The notes: generated from the sequence alone by a model not told the origin. A DNA stretch of 64,000 bases from Entonaema liquescens (GCA_902805475.1 CADCSX010000007.1:930001-994000); one strand, 5' to 3'; positions 48,290-60,377 are shown, counted from the first letter of the stretch. A program made the numbers and translations.

Positions 48290-49239
48290 TCAGGCCATCG
48301 TCTTCCTCCACAACTTATTAGCTAGCTCCTCGATTTCCGGGACTTCCACGGGACCTTTGACTGAGTCGTCTCCCAAGGCCTCGACAACGGCCGCGGCTAC
48401 AATGTCTACTTTTAGGGGCTTGACACCTGCGGCGCCCATAAACCCACTTAGGATCCCGCCTGTGATGGTGTTGAATGCAGCGCCCGCCCCCGTCATGCCT
48501 GCCATTGCGACCGTAATGGGCCGCGAGCTATCGTATAGGAAGGGCGCACGGATGAAGAGGGATCGCATGCCCGGGAACTCCCTAGAAATCGTGCTCTCGG
48601 CCTCCCGCTTCGTCTCCAGATACCTTGGAGGTAACACAGGGGCACCGCCGGCGGCGGAGATGTACGAGAAAGCGGCGACGTTCTCACGTGCCGCTTCCTT
48701 AGCAAGCATGATAGCACTATCACGGTTTATGTTCTCGTACGTGAGTTGGTCCTTAGTCTCAGGTGGCCGGATGTCCTGGCTACTGCCGTCCGGCACCTTG
48801 CGCTCTAGCGGGTTCCCGGGCCGTGGCGCGGCTGAAAAGGCTTTCCGTAACCCCTGGATAGGTGATTCCTGGCCCTGCAGCACGCCCTTATAGTCGGCTT
48901 CTAGTAAAATGCCGAGACTGTGGACGACGAAGTCGGCGCCCTTGAGAAGCGGAGCGTATGTTACTGGGCGTAGGATGTCGGCTCGCTCCCAGGTTATTTT
49001 GCGGGCCCATTGGGGCGGCTTATCTGATGCTGTGACCGTGTTCCACTTCGGTTCACCCGAACGACTAGAGCTTGTTAGTATAGTAGTCCGTATATAATAA
49101 TAATAATATTGATAAATGAGTGTGCAATGTGGACCTACCTGATAGATGTTACATCCCACCCTCTAGTAACTGCGTATTTGCATATTCTGGATCCAAGGAA
49201 CCCATTGCCGCCACATACTATGAGCTTCTTAGTCGACAT
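48290..49239 (-). CDS. COQ11: Mitochondrial NAD(P)-binding reductase, COQ11/YLR290C-like (atypical SDR)
   Basis: Two exons, 49239..49139 and 49070..48290, intron 68 bp (GTAGGT..AAG), 293 aa. The first exon codes MSTKKLIVCGGNGFLGSRIC, a classic GxxGxxG dinucleotide-binding motif of the NDUFA9-like atypical short-chain dehydrogenases. Later conserved text includes ADFVVHSLGILLEADYKG, YENINRDSAIMLAKEAAREN and FSYISAAGGAPVLPPRYLET then KREAE. In yeast the family member is part of the coenzyme Q synthome, affecting CoQ levels at the inner mitochondrial membrane. The precise reaction is unsettled. Divergent from YAF9. Confidence 0.85.
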
Positions 49240-49873
49240 GAGAGCTTAGCTATAGCTTAAACTATTAACTAGTTATAAGATAGTTAGTTATACAAACTTG
49301 GAAAGAGTAGTGGTTCATTCGAGGGATCTTAAATTATAAATTCGGGCCCTTTATACTTAATTGGTTAAAAAGTATATTTTTAATATGATTTTACGACATC
49401 GTTGACTCATATGTAGGCCGGGAGCTTCGTCGCTAGGAATGCAAGCTTGAGTTTCGATGGGTCTACATAACTCTGAATGGTCTTAGGTGAAATATGGTGA
49501 AAATATGGGCCTACGATAAGGCTGATAAAAATAAGTACATACTATGTAGGAAAATAAAGTTGCACTATCGATAAGGCGATGCTACGAAACATTTACACTG
49601 TCCTAGCTTCGTGAGCCAGTCTTACCTTTATGACTACAATATAGCTAGGTAATACGTGCCTTCCCAAGGTACATGTACTTACATATAAGTGATCAATTGG
49701 GGGTAGTTGCCATTGGCTCTTATACAAGGTACAAGATTTAATTTAATCATCAAAACCTATAAGCATTAGGTACCTATAACCTTATATCTAAGGTATACTA
49801 CCTGCTTTAGCTATCCACATATTCACTACCACCAACTACCACCAACTACCACCAACCACCACCACAGCCGGCC
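49240..49873. promoter_or_regulatory. Divergent promoter region between COQ11-like gene and YAF9
   Basis: No coding sequence. It ends in an ACTACCACCA tandem repeat (about 49826-49862, four copies) directly before the YAF9 ATG, probably in its leader. Confidence 0.45.
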
Positions 49874-50725
49874 ATGGCACCACCTGCCGGCAAGCGCGTT
49901 AAAGGCGTGCAAATCTACCGACCCTTCATCTACGGCACCACCGCCCGCCCGTTCAACGACACCGACAACCCGCGACCCGCCGGCGTGCCCGCCGACCACA
50001 CGCACTCGTGGCAGGTCTTCGTCAAGGGCGTCGACGACACCGACATCTTCTACTGGCTGCGCCGCGTGCAGTTCAAGCTGCACGAGTCCATCCCTAACCA
50101 CCTGCGCACCATCGACGCCGAGACCATCATGAAGGAGAATGAGGGAAAACCCCCCTCGCAGCGCCAGAAAGCCTTCGTCGTCAACGAGACGGGCTGGGGC
50201 GAGTTCGAAATTACGATAAGATTGTACTACGACAGCCGCAGCAGCGAAAAGCCTCAGACTTTGTATCATCATCTTAGGTTGCACCCGTACGGCCGCACCG
50301 AGGCCGAGAAGGAGGCCATGCGCAACGGCGGCGAGGTCGTCGCTTGGGTCTACGAGGAGCAGCTGTTCAACGAGCCCTTCGAGGACTTCTACAAGGTCCT
50401 GACGACGGGGGCGCGGGATAAAAACGCGTCGGCAGGGGGTAAGGGGGGCGGCAAGGGGAAAGGGAAGAACGCACAGACGTCGGGAGATAACAACAGCAAC
50501 AACAACAACAACAACAGCGAGGTCAAAGAGCGCAGCGCCATGATCCCGCTGACCAACCGCCCCGGCCAGCCCTTCAGCCGCGAGACGGAACAGCTGGAGA
50601 TCAAGCGGCTCAAGGAGGCCGAGGAGAAGGTCCACCAGATGGTCCTGGACATGACCAAGGCCGTCAAGGCCAAGGAGGCCGAGCTCGCGGCCCTCAAAGC
50701 CGCGGCTGCCGCCTCCGGCGCGTAG
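49874..50725 (+). CDS. YAF9: YEATS-domain chromatin protein YAF9
   Basis: YAF9 reads acylated histone H3 and is shared by the SWR1 and NuA4 complexes. Single exon, 283 aa. The YEATS domain spans about residues 5-180: KRVKGVQIYRPFIYGTTARP, HTHSWQVFVKGVDDTDIFYW, LHESIPNHLRTI, GWGEFEITIRLYY, LYHHLRLHPYG and EEQLFNEPFEDFYKVL. A Gly/Lys-rich linker and an Asn run (coded AAC/AGC) separate it from the C-terminal coiled coil (RETEQLEIKRLKEAEEKVHQ) typical of the family. The TAG stop at 50723-50725 is followed by an unusually long open frame, described separately. VPS72, another SWR1 subunit, is about 21 kb away. Confidence 0.94.
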   Translation: MAPPAGKRVKGVQIYRPFIYGTTARPFNDTDNPRPAGVPADHTHSWQVFVKGVDDTDIFYWLRRVQFKLHESIPNHLRTIDAETIMKENEGKPPSQRQKAFVVNETGWGEFEITIRLYYDSRSSEKPQTLYHHLRLHPYGRTEAEKEAMRNGGEVVAWVYEEQLFNEPFEDFYKVLTTGARDKNASAGGKGGGKGKGKNAQTSGDNNSNNNNNNSEVKERSAMIPLTNRPGQPFSRETEQLEIKRLKEAEEKVHQMVLDMTKAVKAKEAELAALKAAAAASGA

Positions 50726-50977
50726 GACGCGTCTAGGAGAGGTGCCCGGAATAGCGCCAGGCAACCCAATTATACTAGGAAGAGGAGCAGCATTCTGGAT
50801 ATGCGTACGGATGATGATGATGATGGTGATGATGATGATGGCCGTAAGGAGGAAGGAAATGGTGGAGAAGGCGCGCAACCGCGGACTCGCCTTGTTAGGT
50901 TGAAGACTCGCAAGAAGCATCTAAGGAAGCTCGCGAATGGCCAACGCGTGGCGCCGCAAAGGGGAACGTCGTCGTGA
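50726..50977 (+). other. Open in-frame extension after the YAF9 stop codon
   Basis: Immediately after the TAG the same frame stays open for 83 codons to a TGA at 50975-50977. It reads as Arg/Lys-rich blocks around an Asp run (TRKRSSILDMRTDDDDDG; later RTRLVRLKTRKKHLRKLANG). It may be the 3' UTR by chance, a readthrough tail, or a downstream small ORF starting at the internal ATG at about 50801. Confidence 0.35.
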
Positions 50978-52055
50978 GCAGCTCGTTACACGCAAATCTA
51001 CCCCCAACCCTCTAAGAAAATGGCTTGGGACTCTTGTGGATAGCGTTTGGGTCCATTGTCGTGAGATGGGCGAAGGAAGGGAAACAGAAAAAGGGAGCTA
51101 AGTTTGTCTATTCGGCTTTCGACTACACACCTGTGTATTCGCGAACGGAACGCCTCAGATACCTGCGTACAGACACGCATGATGTGATGAACGAAAATCG
51201 AGGCGTTCGTAGGAGACATCCCTTTTGAAACTAGGCCAGACTCAAATCTGTACATATCATACCCCTGAGTATTAGTCTGTATATATTTACCTGGGGTAGC
51301 ACACAGGCACCGCCTCTAGTGAATATGAGATAATGCCTAGAGATACTGTCACGGTATTAACTTACTTTTCAACCGCCCCCTTTCCTTACTACGAAAAGAA
51401 ACGACTACCCAAGGTCACTTTGCGTAAGACATGATCAATTGCCCTTAGTATGTTTTATTTATATCAGATTGGAGTGTTTCTCTCAAGAGGACTCCAGCCT
51501 CGAGTGAGTCTCCATGATACAACTAGCTAGCTAGAGCCGTACCCGGGAGACCCCTTATGTACCAGCACGCTCTAACTTTACCCTACCATAGATCCCCTAA
51601 GGTTCCTGATCCCTGACCTCCCTTTTCCTAGACAGGCCTGTCCCTTCCTATCCGCGGCCTCTGGGGCGCAATCCCATTATGACATAAGAAAACTTTGCTA
51701 AAAAGTAGCTGCTTGCTGTATCGAAAATTGTTGTGTCTGACTGCGAGTCGTTTCTCGCCTAAGCGACCAACATTGTGCTAGACAGATAGTCCAAGACAAT
51801 CTTTTCCTTGAAAACAAGCCGTAATCAATATCCTATCTTTTTTGTAGACCTGTTCGCCTTAAAACGCCTCTGCTGCAAAAACCGCTGCTCAATAAACATT
51901 AGACATTCGGATATCTCCACCACCAGGGTCTTCCCCGCCGTAATGCCTTGTCGTAACGCCATATGCCGTATTTACAGTCTACTGTACTTGTGTATAGACA
52001 AACGAAAAAATTCTCCAAAATGATTGAGATGTTGGGTAAGTTTCTATGCGACAGC
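50978..52055. other. Convergent intergenic region between YAF9 and MDM34
   Basis: 3' flanks of both genes. No supported gene. Confidence 0.5.
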
Positions 52056-54244
52056 TTATTGTGTCGCCTGGTATGCGGGGGGCGGAGTGTCTTCTCGCTC
52101 CGCCCAAAAGTTTTCGTTGCGCTGCTTCTCGTCGTATACACGACGCGCGATCTCGCCTGCCATTTTCATGATCCAAGCCTGTTCAAGGATCACTGATGAG
52201 GAATCGGCACTCATCGGCCGACGCCGGTCGATATTAAACGGGCTCCTGGAGGATGAAGCAAGCGCTTCTAAAATCTTCTCCTGGCGTCGGACCGGAGTAC
52301 TACTCGCATTGTTCTCTACTGACTCGTTCTCTGCCGACTCTACGCCAGCGTCCTCAGTGACAGCTGGTTCCTTGAACATATCCATATTCAAAGGCGGACG
52401 AGATGGCAATTCCTTCTCGGATCTGAATCGAACATTACCTGAAAATGGCTCTTCGTCTGCTGGTTCTTCCTCGGGATCTTCCGGTATTGAAGTAGGCAAG
52501 ATCGGCTCCGAGAATGGACCAGCAACTGACGTAGTATCCGATAGGGACTCACTAGCCTCAGTGCTGGTCTCATCTCCTGCTCTACTGCGGCGCAAGTTAA
52601 CCACACGAGTCTTCTTCTTGCGTGAGCTTCTTGAATGCCGCCCAGCACCAAGAGCCAGACCGGTGGTGGCCGAGTGCAGACTCGTTAATGACGGCCGGGA
52701 AGGTATACTGCCTTGATCCACGCTGCTTGAATCAGTAAATGTGTAAGTTGTACTACTTCCTTGCACGGATTGCGTTCGCATCAAACTAGGCATTGTCGGA
52801 TTCGGTGTCGAGTAACCGGTTTCACTGCGGTCCATTGACCCAGCCCAAGCTCTGAACAACGCATCGCGAATTCCGGGTGTGAAAAGCGATAATGTGCGAT
52901 GGGAGTCGGTAAGAGCTGCTAATCTCAATAGGTTCTTTTGAGAGAAGAGCGACTGCATTTCAGGACCGCCATCCATAGATATCGATGCGATCTCACTAGG
53001 ATCAAGCACATGTCCATTTGAGTCTACTGCTTCGGCAGGTAGATTGGTAAAGGGGTCAATAACAGCTTCATCTTCGGCCTCTTCTTTCGGCACGACCTCT
53101 TCCCTCGGTAATTGGTCAGGACACCAAAGCCGTAGAGATAGCTTATGAATAATAGCTGGTAACTCATCCATCATCAAAGTTCTTAACTTTCCTTCAATGG
53201 TTCTCTGAAGGTAGTCGCGAACGAATTGGATTGAGTCAAAGGTCGAAGAGACCTTGAGTGATTCAAGAGGGTCATTTCGAAAGACTAAGGTGAGACCTTT
53301 TTGCTTCGAAAAAACCAAAATAATGAAAGCAGAGAGTTTAATCTCAGATAAGGTAATAGATAAAGGTATCGTCAGACTTGACGCAGCCGCTAAGGGTTGC
53401 GGCGACGTAAAGGTCGGCTTAGCTGAGAGATACGTATTCAGGGGATTTGCCTGTTGTGATATTAGCCATCTTATGCTTATGACGCACGGAGCCCCTAAGG
53501 CTAGAAAAATCTCCGAAAGAAAAAAAAGACGCGAACCCCTGGTACCCTAATTACAAAGATTTCATGCAAAAACTTGTAAGAGCTCCACTGACGCGAAAAA
53601 ATACGGAAGGGTCTTTCTGGTCCCGCGTATTTTCAAACAATGGAAAGGGGGTTTGGAAGAAAACGTAGAGGTAGCTTTAGCTTGCGATACTGGGGAGTAG
53701 CTTTTTGTGTGATTTGGGAGGAAAATGTTTGTGGAAATGTTTGTGCGACTTCGGAAGTAACTTTGCTTTATGATGAAGCCATCGACGTAACAAGCTATAG
53801 GTAAGGAGCTTTGCAACGCCTTGACGAAGCTTTGATAAAAAAAAAAAAAAAATATAGTGTAAGAAAATTCCATGTTAATGAGTGGGACCCCATCAACGAA
53901 CTTCTTTTTGCCCAACCCCTCTTTCTCCGCGACAGCAACCCCCAAGAAAAATAAAAATTGTATATAATAACACCTACTTGAACTCTTGTCCGCAGTGTCA
54001 AAAAGGCGTCGCCAGAGTAGCACATCTTGAAGATGCCGCGAAACCTATCCTCGGCCAAGTCCCCAATCTCCAGGATCTCCAGGTCCGGCGGTACGGACCC
54101 GAGATTGAACTCGGTGACGAGGATATCATCGACGATTATGGGAGGCTTCGGAGATTTATTGAGTGCGTCCGTGAGGAGCTCCTGAGCTCGCTTATAAAAT
54201 TCGGCGTCGGCGGTGAGCGGCGACCAGTTGAAGTTGAAGGCCAT
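52056..54244 (-). CDS. MDM34: ERMES complex subunit MDM34
   Basis: Outer mitochondrial membrane part of the ER-mitochondria encounter structure (with Mmm1, Mdm10, Mdm12), needed for lipid exchange and mitochondrial shape. Exons 54244..53978 and 53450..52056, 553 aa. The start MAFNFNWSPLTADAEFYKRA and the segment KPPIIVDDILVTEFNLGSVP are the SMP lipid-binding domain, continuing across the intron into NPLNTYLSAKPTFTSPQPLA and ITLSEIKLSAFIILVFSKQK, then LRLWCPDQ. The rest is Ser/Pro/Glu-rich, with a basic block SRKKKTRVVNLRRSR. It ends DTPPPAYQATQ; PPPAY is a PY motif that Rsp5-type ubiquitin ligases bind in yeast Mdm34. The intron of 527 bp is by far the longest recognised here. Confidence 0.94.
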
Positions 54245-56394
54245 GGCGAGTGAAGCATTTAGTAGATTCGCATCGTAGCATGTAGGTATGCAGAAGCGGT
54301 CGGATGGTTGATAGGTACAGGGGGAGAGAAACGAGCGGTGTTGGATTAGGATGGGACTAAAATACAATGCAAGTCGGTGAGTCGGTCGTGGTGGCGGCCG
54401 GCCGGGGGTGTATTAGTGGTATTAGTTGATCGGACCACAAAAAAAAAACAATAAGACAATGGTTGATCGTGTGTGGTAAAAGTTTTGACGGCAATAGGCG
54501 GTAGTAGGGCGATAGGGTAGGAGATCGTATGATAGGATAATGCTGGGTTGGATGAGAATTGTATGAAGTGGGTTTTTTGAAGAGGATCGTTGGAGCTTAG
54601 GTCTGTCTATGCGGATTGTACGGGCTGTAATGGGCTGTAATGGGCGTATGGGCTGGATCAATTACATAAGGGGACCTAAAAGACATAAAGGCATAAAGGA
54701 TGCATTGGAAATAATTGGAAGATTCATAGGCGTAGGGGATTTTTCCAAGGGATTTGTGCAGGAATATGACGCTATGCGCTGCGACCCGATGCAAGCTTTA
54801 TGAACGATGAACGATGAATGGAGAAAATGAGATAGCGCGAATAATTTTTTCCCTCTTTTTTTTCCTCTTTTCCTTCTTCCTTAAACCCCTTCCCACTCCA
54901 ATTATTCGTGCCTGACGGAGCTTGGTCCCATGTGGTTGGTTCCCGAAGAGAATAATACGGGTCCTGCGGAGAAGACGCGCTATCTCATAGCGGTTTATGC
55001 TCGTCGGCACTAGCCAAGCTCGGCCAACCTTTTCACTGGGTTTCACTGGGTTCCAGACTGGGTTTTCGCTTGGCTACTTGGGCAGATGAGGAAATGCTAT
55101 GTAATTCGATGCGTCAGTCGTTAATGCATTCGGACATGTGCACATGTTCAGGTGGTCTGTGTGCCTTCCTATTGACGGTTTTGACGGTTACAACTGACAC
55201 CGCCGGTTCCATTAGCCGTAACGCCACCGCATACGTGCATAGGATGTACCATATTCGTATTGTTACCTAGTTATTTCCTTACTTGTTTCTTTGCTCCTGC
55301 CACTCTACCTCACTCTGTCATGTCAAGAGGCAAGAGGGGTGGAACGGGGAGGAGCACGCGAGCAAAGTACGTTAAAACTTACCATTTTAGGGCAAGGGAC
55401 CTAAGGGAAAGGGAAACTGCCAACCTCCCCCTCGGGTCTAGAGTTCGGGTCTAGAGTTCGGGTCTAGAGTTGACGCCGGCTGCTGTTTGACGGGTTAATT
55501 AGATCCTAACTGGCTTAACCTATTGTCTCGCCCGTTCCCAAGTCTCCATCCACCCGGACTATACAAATTACACAATATTTAGTTTAGATCCAATACCTAC
55601 TTATAGTCCGTATAAGTCCGTGTTTGCATTTTCTTACCACTCTTACCGAGGATTTATGATATGTGGTTTTTTCTTGTTGTACAAACTAATATCGAAAAGA
55701 AAATCTTTTTCGCATTAGTTAATTTAGAATGTGCGTGTAACTTGATAATTCATATCTATATTCTCGAGGTCTTATACCTATCATCAGCCACAACGGTCGG
55801 GATGCTTACTTATCGCTACTATACTCTCGCCGTCGTCGGGCGTCCGAAGTCGCAAGGGTACCTATGTAAGGAGTATGTATAGTAAGACAACATCCAGCAA
55901 TAATCTCAAACATTAAAACATTTATCCCTTTTGACATAAGCTACACATCATATAATCATCAGTCAGGTAGCAACTATATGCATAAGAAATGTTGTATTAT
56001 GTTGTGGTTATCTTATATTACTCTTCCTCTTGTGTTTAACCCCTCTTATTATTTGTACGGCCACATTTGAGGCATAGAAAAAGAAAAAAACGATTCTTTG
56101 ACTAATAGGAAGACGAAAAAGAAACACTTCCGCCAACTCACGGCCTTGCGGCCAAAGACCTATCTATAATCATGTGTAACAACGGCGTGCCACCCACCCA
56201 ACCAGATGCTTCCCCAACCCCCCTTTTTTGGCCCCTGTATGATTACTCGTAGTATTTGATTATCATCTTCTCATAACCGTAAGACATTGCATGGAAGACA
56301 GAGAAAAAATAAATAAAAGCAAAACCCCGTGACGTTTAAGGAAACTCTCCAGACGCAGCGTAACCACACCTAACTTCCAATGCTCTTCAACGCT
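54245..56394. other. Intergenic region upstream of MDM34 and downstream of IPK1
   Basis: MDM34 promoter, then about 2 kb without a supported gene. A threefold tandem repeat of GGGTCTAGAGTTC lies at 55434-55471. Frames of up to 82 codons have no recognisable motif. Confidence 0.5.
55434..55471. repeat. Three tandem copies of a 13-bp unit
   Basis: GGGTCTAGAGTTC repeated three times with a truncated last copy, in non-coding sequence. Confidence 0.9.
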
Positions 56395-57495
56395 TCAGCC
56401 TCGCGCGAAATGCAGGGGGATTTCGAGATTCCGTTTAAGACAATGTTCAAGTCTTAGGACGCAGGCAGTTTCTATCGGCGGGCTTTCGTTGCCGTGGTAC
56501 CACCCACCCATGATGAGATCGTCGTGCCGTTTTTGCCAATACGATTGCTTCTGAAGCCAGTTCTTCTTGTCTACGTCGGCAAGCTTGATGATTACGGGCG
56601 CATCCTCGTCGACCGGCATCCGGACGAAGCAGGAGCAGTCTCGCAACGTCATCGACAGACCGAAATTTGCATCCGAAGGTCTAGTGAATAATGCATCTCC
56701 CGAATCACCCTCCTCTTGCAGGTCCCTTAGCCGCTCGAGGACGCCACTATCTCTGAGGGCGTCGGCCAGCCGTTGCCGATCTCGCTCGCTCCACATAGGT
56801 GCAAGCCGATCAATAGTGCTCATGACCACGGCACGGTCATGGTGAAGCAATCCAAGGGGGCATACGGGGGTAGATATCTTATATCCTCGCTTTCTCAGCT
56901 TGCCGTTGCGTAGGGCCTCCCTCGCACAAGTTCGACAGCGGGTTGCATCCTCGGGGGCCATTGGAGCTTGGGCCAGCCACTTTGGCTTGAACTCCAGAGC
57001 TATATAGTCCGGAGATGGGCCCATGTCTTCTACCAGCATAGCATATCCAGCTTGGATAGTGCTCTGGTCACCCCGAACCCCCTTAGCTCGGAGGGCATTA
57101 TCACGCTTGTAGTTAAGAGTATCCGCTACAGCTTGGGGGATTTTAATGAGAATCTGAGGAACGATGTGCTGCCGTCCAACGTGAACGTCGACGAATTTCT
57201 CTTGAAAGTCCTGAAGGGTTTCGTAATCGCACGGCGTGACATCGGGGGTGGCTTTGGGTACACGCAATAGTGTTCCCCGGAAGAACCCCGAGGGAACCGT
57301 TGGATCCTTTGGCTCCCTGATGCTGAAGACGGCATTGGCACGACCTTCAGCGAGATGAGTGAACTCAGACCGGTGAAGAATATAGCTCAACTCATATAGC
57401 TCCTTGTTTGTGAGGGCAGGCCCGACATGTTTGGTGCCTAATCCTGCGGGGAGAGGTTTGGAGAGTTCAGTCCATACGTCTTTTAGAGGCTTCAT
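56395..57495 (-). CDS. IPK1: Inositol-pentakisphosphate 2-kinase
   Basis: Phosphorylates the 2-position of InsP5 to make InsP6 (phytate), a cofactor for mRNA export and other nuclear processes. Single exon, 366 aa. Recognised by ALEFKPKWLAQAPMAPEDAT followed by RCRTCAREAL (the IPK1 motif with paired cysteines), by CPLGLLHHD, and by the late VIIKLADVDKKN (the catalytic IDLD-like box with Asp). An early nucleotide-binding segment AEGRANAVFSI precedes them. The end is FARG with TGA. Length fits compact fungal orthologues. No anomaly seen. Confidence 0.88.
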   Translation of the reverse strand: MKPLKDVWTELSKPLPAGLGTKHVGPALTNKELYELSYILHRSEFTHLAEGRANAVFSIREPKDPTVPSGFFRGTLLRVPKATPDVTPCDYETLQDFQEKFVDVHVGRQHIVPQILIKIPQAVADTLNYKRDNALRAKGVRGDQSTIQAGYAMLVEDMGPSPDYIALEFKPKWLAQAPMAPEDATRCRTCAREALRNGKLRKRGYKISTPVCPLGLLHHDRAVVMSTIDRLAPMWSERDRQRLADALRDSGVLERLRDLQEEGDSGDALFTRPSDANFGLSMTLRDCSCFVRMPVDEDAPVIIKLADVDKKNWLQKQSYWQKRHDDLIMGGWYHGNESPPIETACVLRLEHCLKRNLEIPLHFARG

Positions 57496-58938
57496 GATGA
57501 AATTCTCGATCTTAAGCTGGCGTAGAAGCAGGGAAACAGTTTTGAAGAGATCGAGTCCGAGAAGAAGTGCATCTAACGAACTTTGTAACAGTAAGAGATT
57601 GTAACAATGACCTGACCGATTTTCTCTTTGTCTAGGTTGCGTAGCTGGAAACCTAGGTGAATATTAAACTCTCGAGTTGAGATGAAAAAACAACCCCCCA
57701 ACTGATAACACCTGACCCTCCCTTATTAGATTGCTACGTACGTAGTTGGATGGTTAAATGGAGTTAAACGAAAGACTCATGGATGATAACAAGGAAACAC
57801 ACGATATTAGTGGATAGATGAGAGAAAACCGAGCAGGTACAAATTATAGAAACTTGATAGGATTAGGCCGAGTAGTTGAAGAGAGAAGAGGAAGAGAAGA
57901 GGAAGAGAAGAAACCGACCCAAAAGACCCTCCCTAAAAGTCGAACGGTATCGAGACGAACTCGGGAAAGGGGAATGGAGCATTGGATCTGGAACTAGACT
58001 CCATTTTATGACGTTGAGCTTAAACTGCCGCTTGGGGAGAGGAACGGCTGGGGGATACTTGGGACTTTGGGGACTTAGAACAAAAAAAAGACAGGCCGAT
58101 TTGGTTGTCCAGGTGCGGCTGCGGGCAGCCGAGCTGGAGCCATGGAGCCATGGAGCCATAAAGTGGCGCAGTCCTAAGATAGAAAATGAAAGCCCTCCCT
58201 CCTTGAACTAAAAAAGATACTAAAAAAGATAAATTTAGTAGGAGAGGCCGGCGGTTCGCAAATCCGGTCGAATAGGAAAACTACGATTTGGTTTGTATGG
58301 AATTATGGGTTACCTACCTACGGGCTATGGTTTATGGGGGTTACGAGCTACGGGCTACGGGTTACCCTAGAAGCGTCTTGCAGATACAGGTGCAGAAATT
58401 CAAGTGCAGCAAGTGCAAGTGCAAGTGCAGGTAAGGTATGTTCCGTGTGACCGACATGATCGAGATTAAATTAAAGCCTGTAAAAGCCTGTAAATAGCTT
58501 AGCAAGGTTGCCCAGCTTTACAAGGTTCTGCAGGGTTTAAGTACCCAGTACCAAACTAATGACAAATGGATCATCGCGAGGGATCATGCCGGCTCATTTA
58601 TTCGTCGGTTTGCACATGCACGACGATCTAATATCCACCCACTCGGGTATCTGCCTATAACCAACCTGGAAAGACCTTCGCTACAACGGCTGAACTGAAT
58701 GGTTGTCAGGCTGTCAGGGTAAGCAAATAAGAACATTTATGATACTAATGATGCTATAGGTTAACAGGTAGTGATACTATGATACTAATACCTGAGGTAA
58801 GATCGATTGTGTAAGATCTAGTGTATCATCTACGAACGTAGTGTACCATACATCATGCTTAAAACAATGCTATAAAACGCCTGATAATGATCCTTTCTAT
58901 ATATCGTTTGTGGTGTTATTATTCTTATTTGGCCACCA
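57496..58938. other. Intergenic region between IPK1 and the nucleoside transporter
   Basis: IPK1 promoter and transporter 3' flank. Contains a purine-rich GAAGAGGAAGA tract (57878-57912), a GGAGCCAT repeat (58135-58158) and CAAGTG repeats (58402-58434). No supported gene. Confidence 0.5.
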
Positions 58939-60377
58939 TCATATCCCCGCGGCAGTGAAGCTCAGCAGACTACCAAATGCCAAACCAGCCACAAGGGATA
59001 ACCCCATGAACCCTCCGGAAGCCTCTCGTTCTCCTTCCTCAACCCATTCACCGGCGGCCATCATGCAATTTGATCCAAGCCAACCGGTGGTGAAACCAAA
59101 CGGGAGCTGCACTAATAGGAGGTAAAATAAATCGCTATTAATAACAGCCCCTTTACCGTGCAGGTTGCATAGGGCATAAAGTGGAAGGAATAGCAACCGC
59201 GCAATGCTCACTACGAATAATAATGCTGGCCGATCTCGGAGTGGCAGGAAAAGCGAACTGGTTCTCCCTCCAAGGTCGCCAAGGTTCCAGAAGAAAAAAC
59301 CCAGTGGGATGAATGCGGCGGGTTGTAGTATCAGGCTCGCTTCATCCGGCGGTGTCACAGATAAAATCTTAGGTGTGAATACGGGGAAGAACATAGCGAC
59401 GGCGAAGCACATGAACACTCCGCCTGCTAACCAGTGGAGCTTTTTGAACAGCTTCGGCATGCTGACAACTTTTCGCGCTGCACGTTCAGCCGACTCGATA
59501 CTCGTTACCGACGTGGCCATGTGCTCCATCATTCGATTCTCGATAATACGGTTATGACGGTTAACTAGCGGTATGAACGCCACGAGTGCTACGATAGATA
59601 CTATTACCGCGGTAAGGAAGTAGATAAATGCTGCTTTACCGTTTCCCGGAGAAGCTTCCTCTTCGGCCTTGGAAACTGTATTTGCTGGTGGTGCAACGAG
59701 GACCGAAATGACTTGAACAAGCGAAGGGAGTACACCTGCGACGCCTTGTCCAGCCATAATCGCTTGCATATATTCAGGTCTCCCGAAGCTTGCTGCGAAT
59801 GCGAATGCGCCATTCTGTATTAGTCCTGCCGCCCATGCCGTGAGTGCTACCATTATCAATAGGAATACAAGGTACGTCGTCGGTGAGGTATCGAGAAATG
59901 TCGTAGTCGAGGCCGTTAAGAAACCAAATATAACGACGTTTATGTATAGAGCTAGGTTAATCCGAAATGGGTATGATGCCGTGGATTGAATATTGGTTAA
60001 TACGACCATCGATCCGAGGTTTCCTAGTGTCGATACAGATATAATTGCCGATTGGAAGTTATCGAGAATCCAGTCGTCATCTTGAAAGCGGAGCTGAAAG
60101 TAGGGTGCTGCGGCGAGAAACATGTTCCTTTTCCAAGTTTTCTATTAGCCATGTCATCTTTGTGTATAAGATAAGTTCTTAGAAGAAGCATTTCATACCA
60201 AGCCCATAACATCGCGACACCCAGCAATCCGAAGATGCTATACTCGATCCACGAAAAGGGGATGCCATTACTCTCGGTATGCTCTTGAGGCTCTTCGATG
60301 AATTGCGACTCCTCATTCAAAGGTTGGTACTCCTGTTCATCCTCCCTCTTCCGAAAAAACGTACGAAGCCGGTCCAT
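58939..60377 (-). CDS. FUN26: Equilibrative nucleoside transporter (ENT/SLC29, FUN26-like)
   Basis: Membrane carrier for nucleosides; yeast Fun26 works in the vacuolar membrane. Exons 60377..60199 and 60127..58939, intron 71 bp, with Trp restored across the junction; 455 aa. I chose the ATG at 60377 (MDRLRTFFRKRE); a longer open frame upstream begins only with GTG. A soluble acidic N-terminus of about 40 residues precedes about 11 hydrophobic segments. Family text includes the first helix up to WAWNMFLAAAPYFQLRFQ, then YPFRINLALYINVVIFGFLT, MAGQGVAGVLPSLVQVIS, and near the end FGFTTGWLGSNCMMAAGEWV. A large loop separates helices 6 and 7, as in other ENT proteins. Confidence 0.92.

Noticed and set aside
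49826..50920. 364-codon open frame antisense to YAF9
   Set aside because: It is the shadow of the GC-rich YAF9 coding frame; its composition is runs of Val, Leu and Ile from repeats, with no motif.
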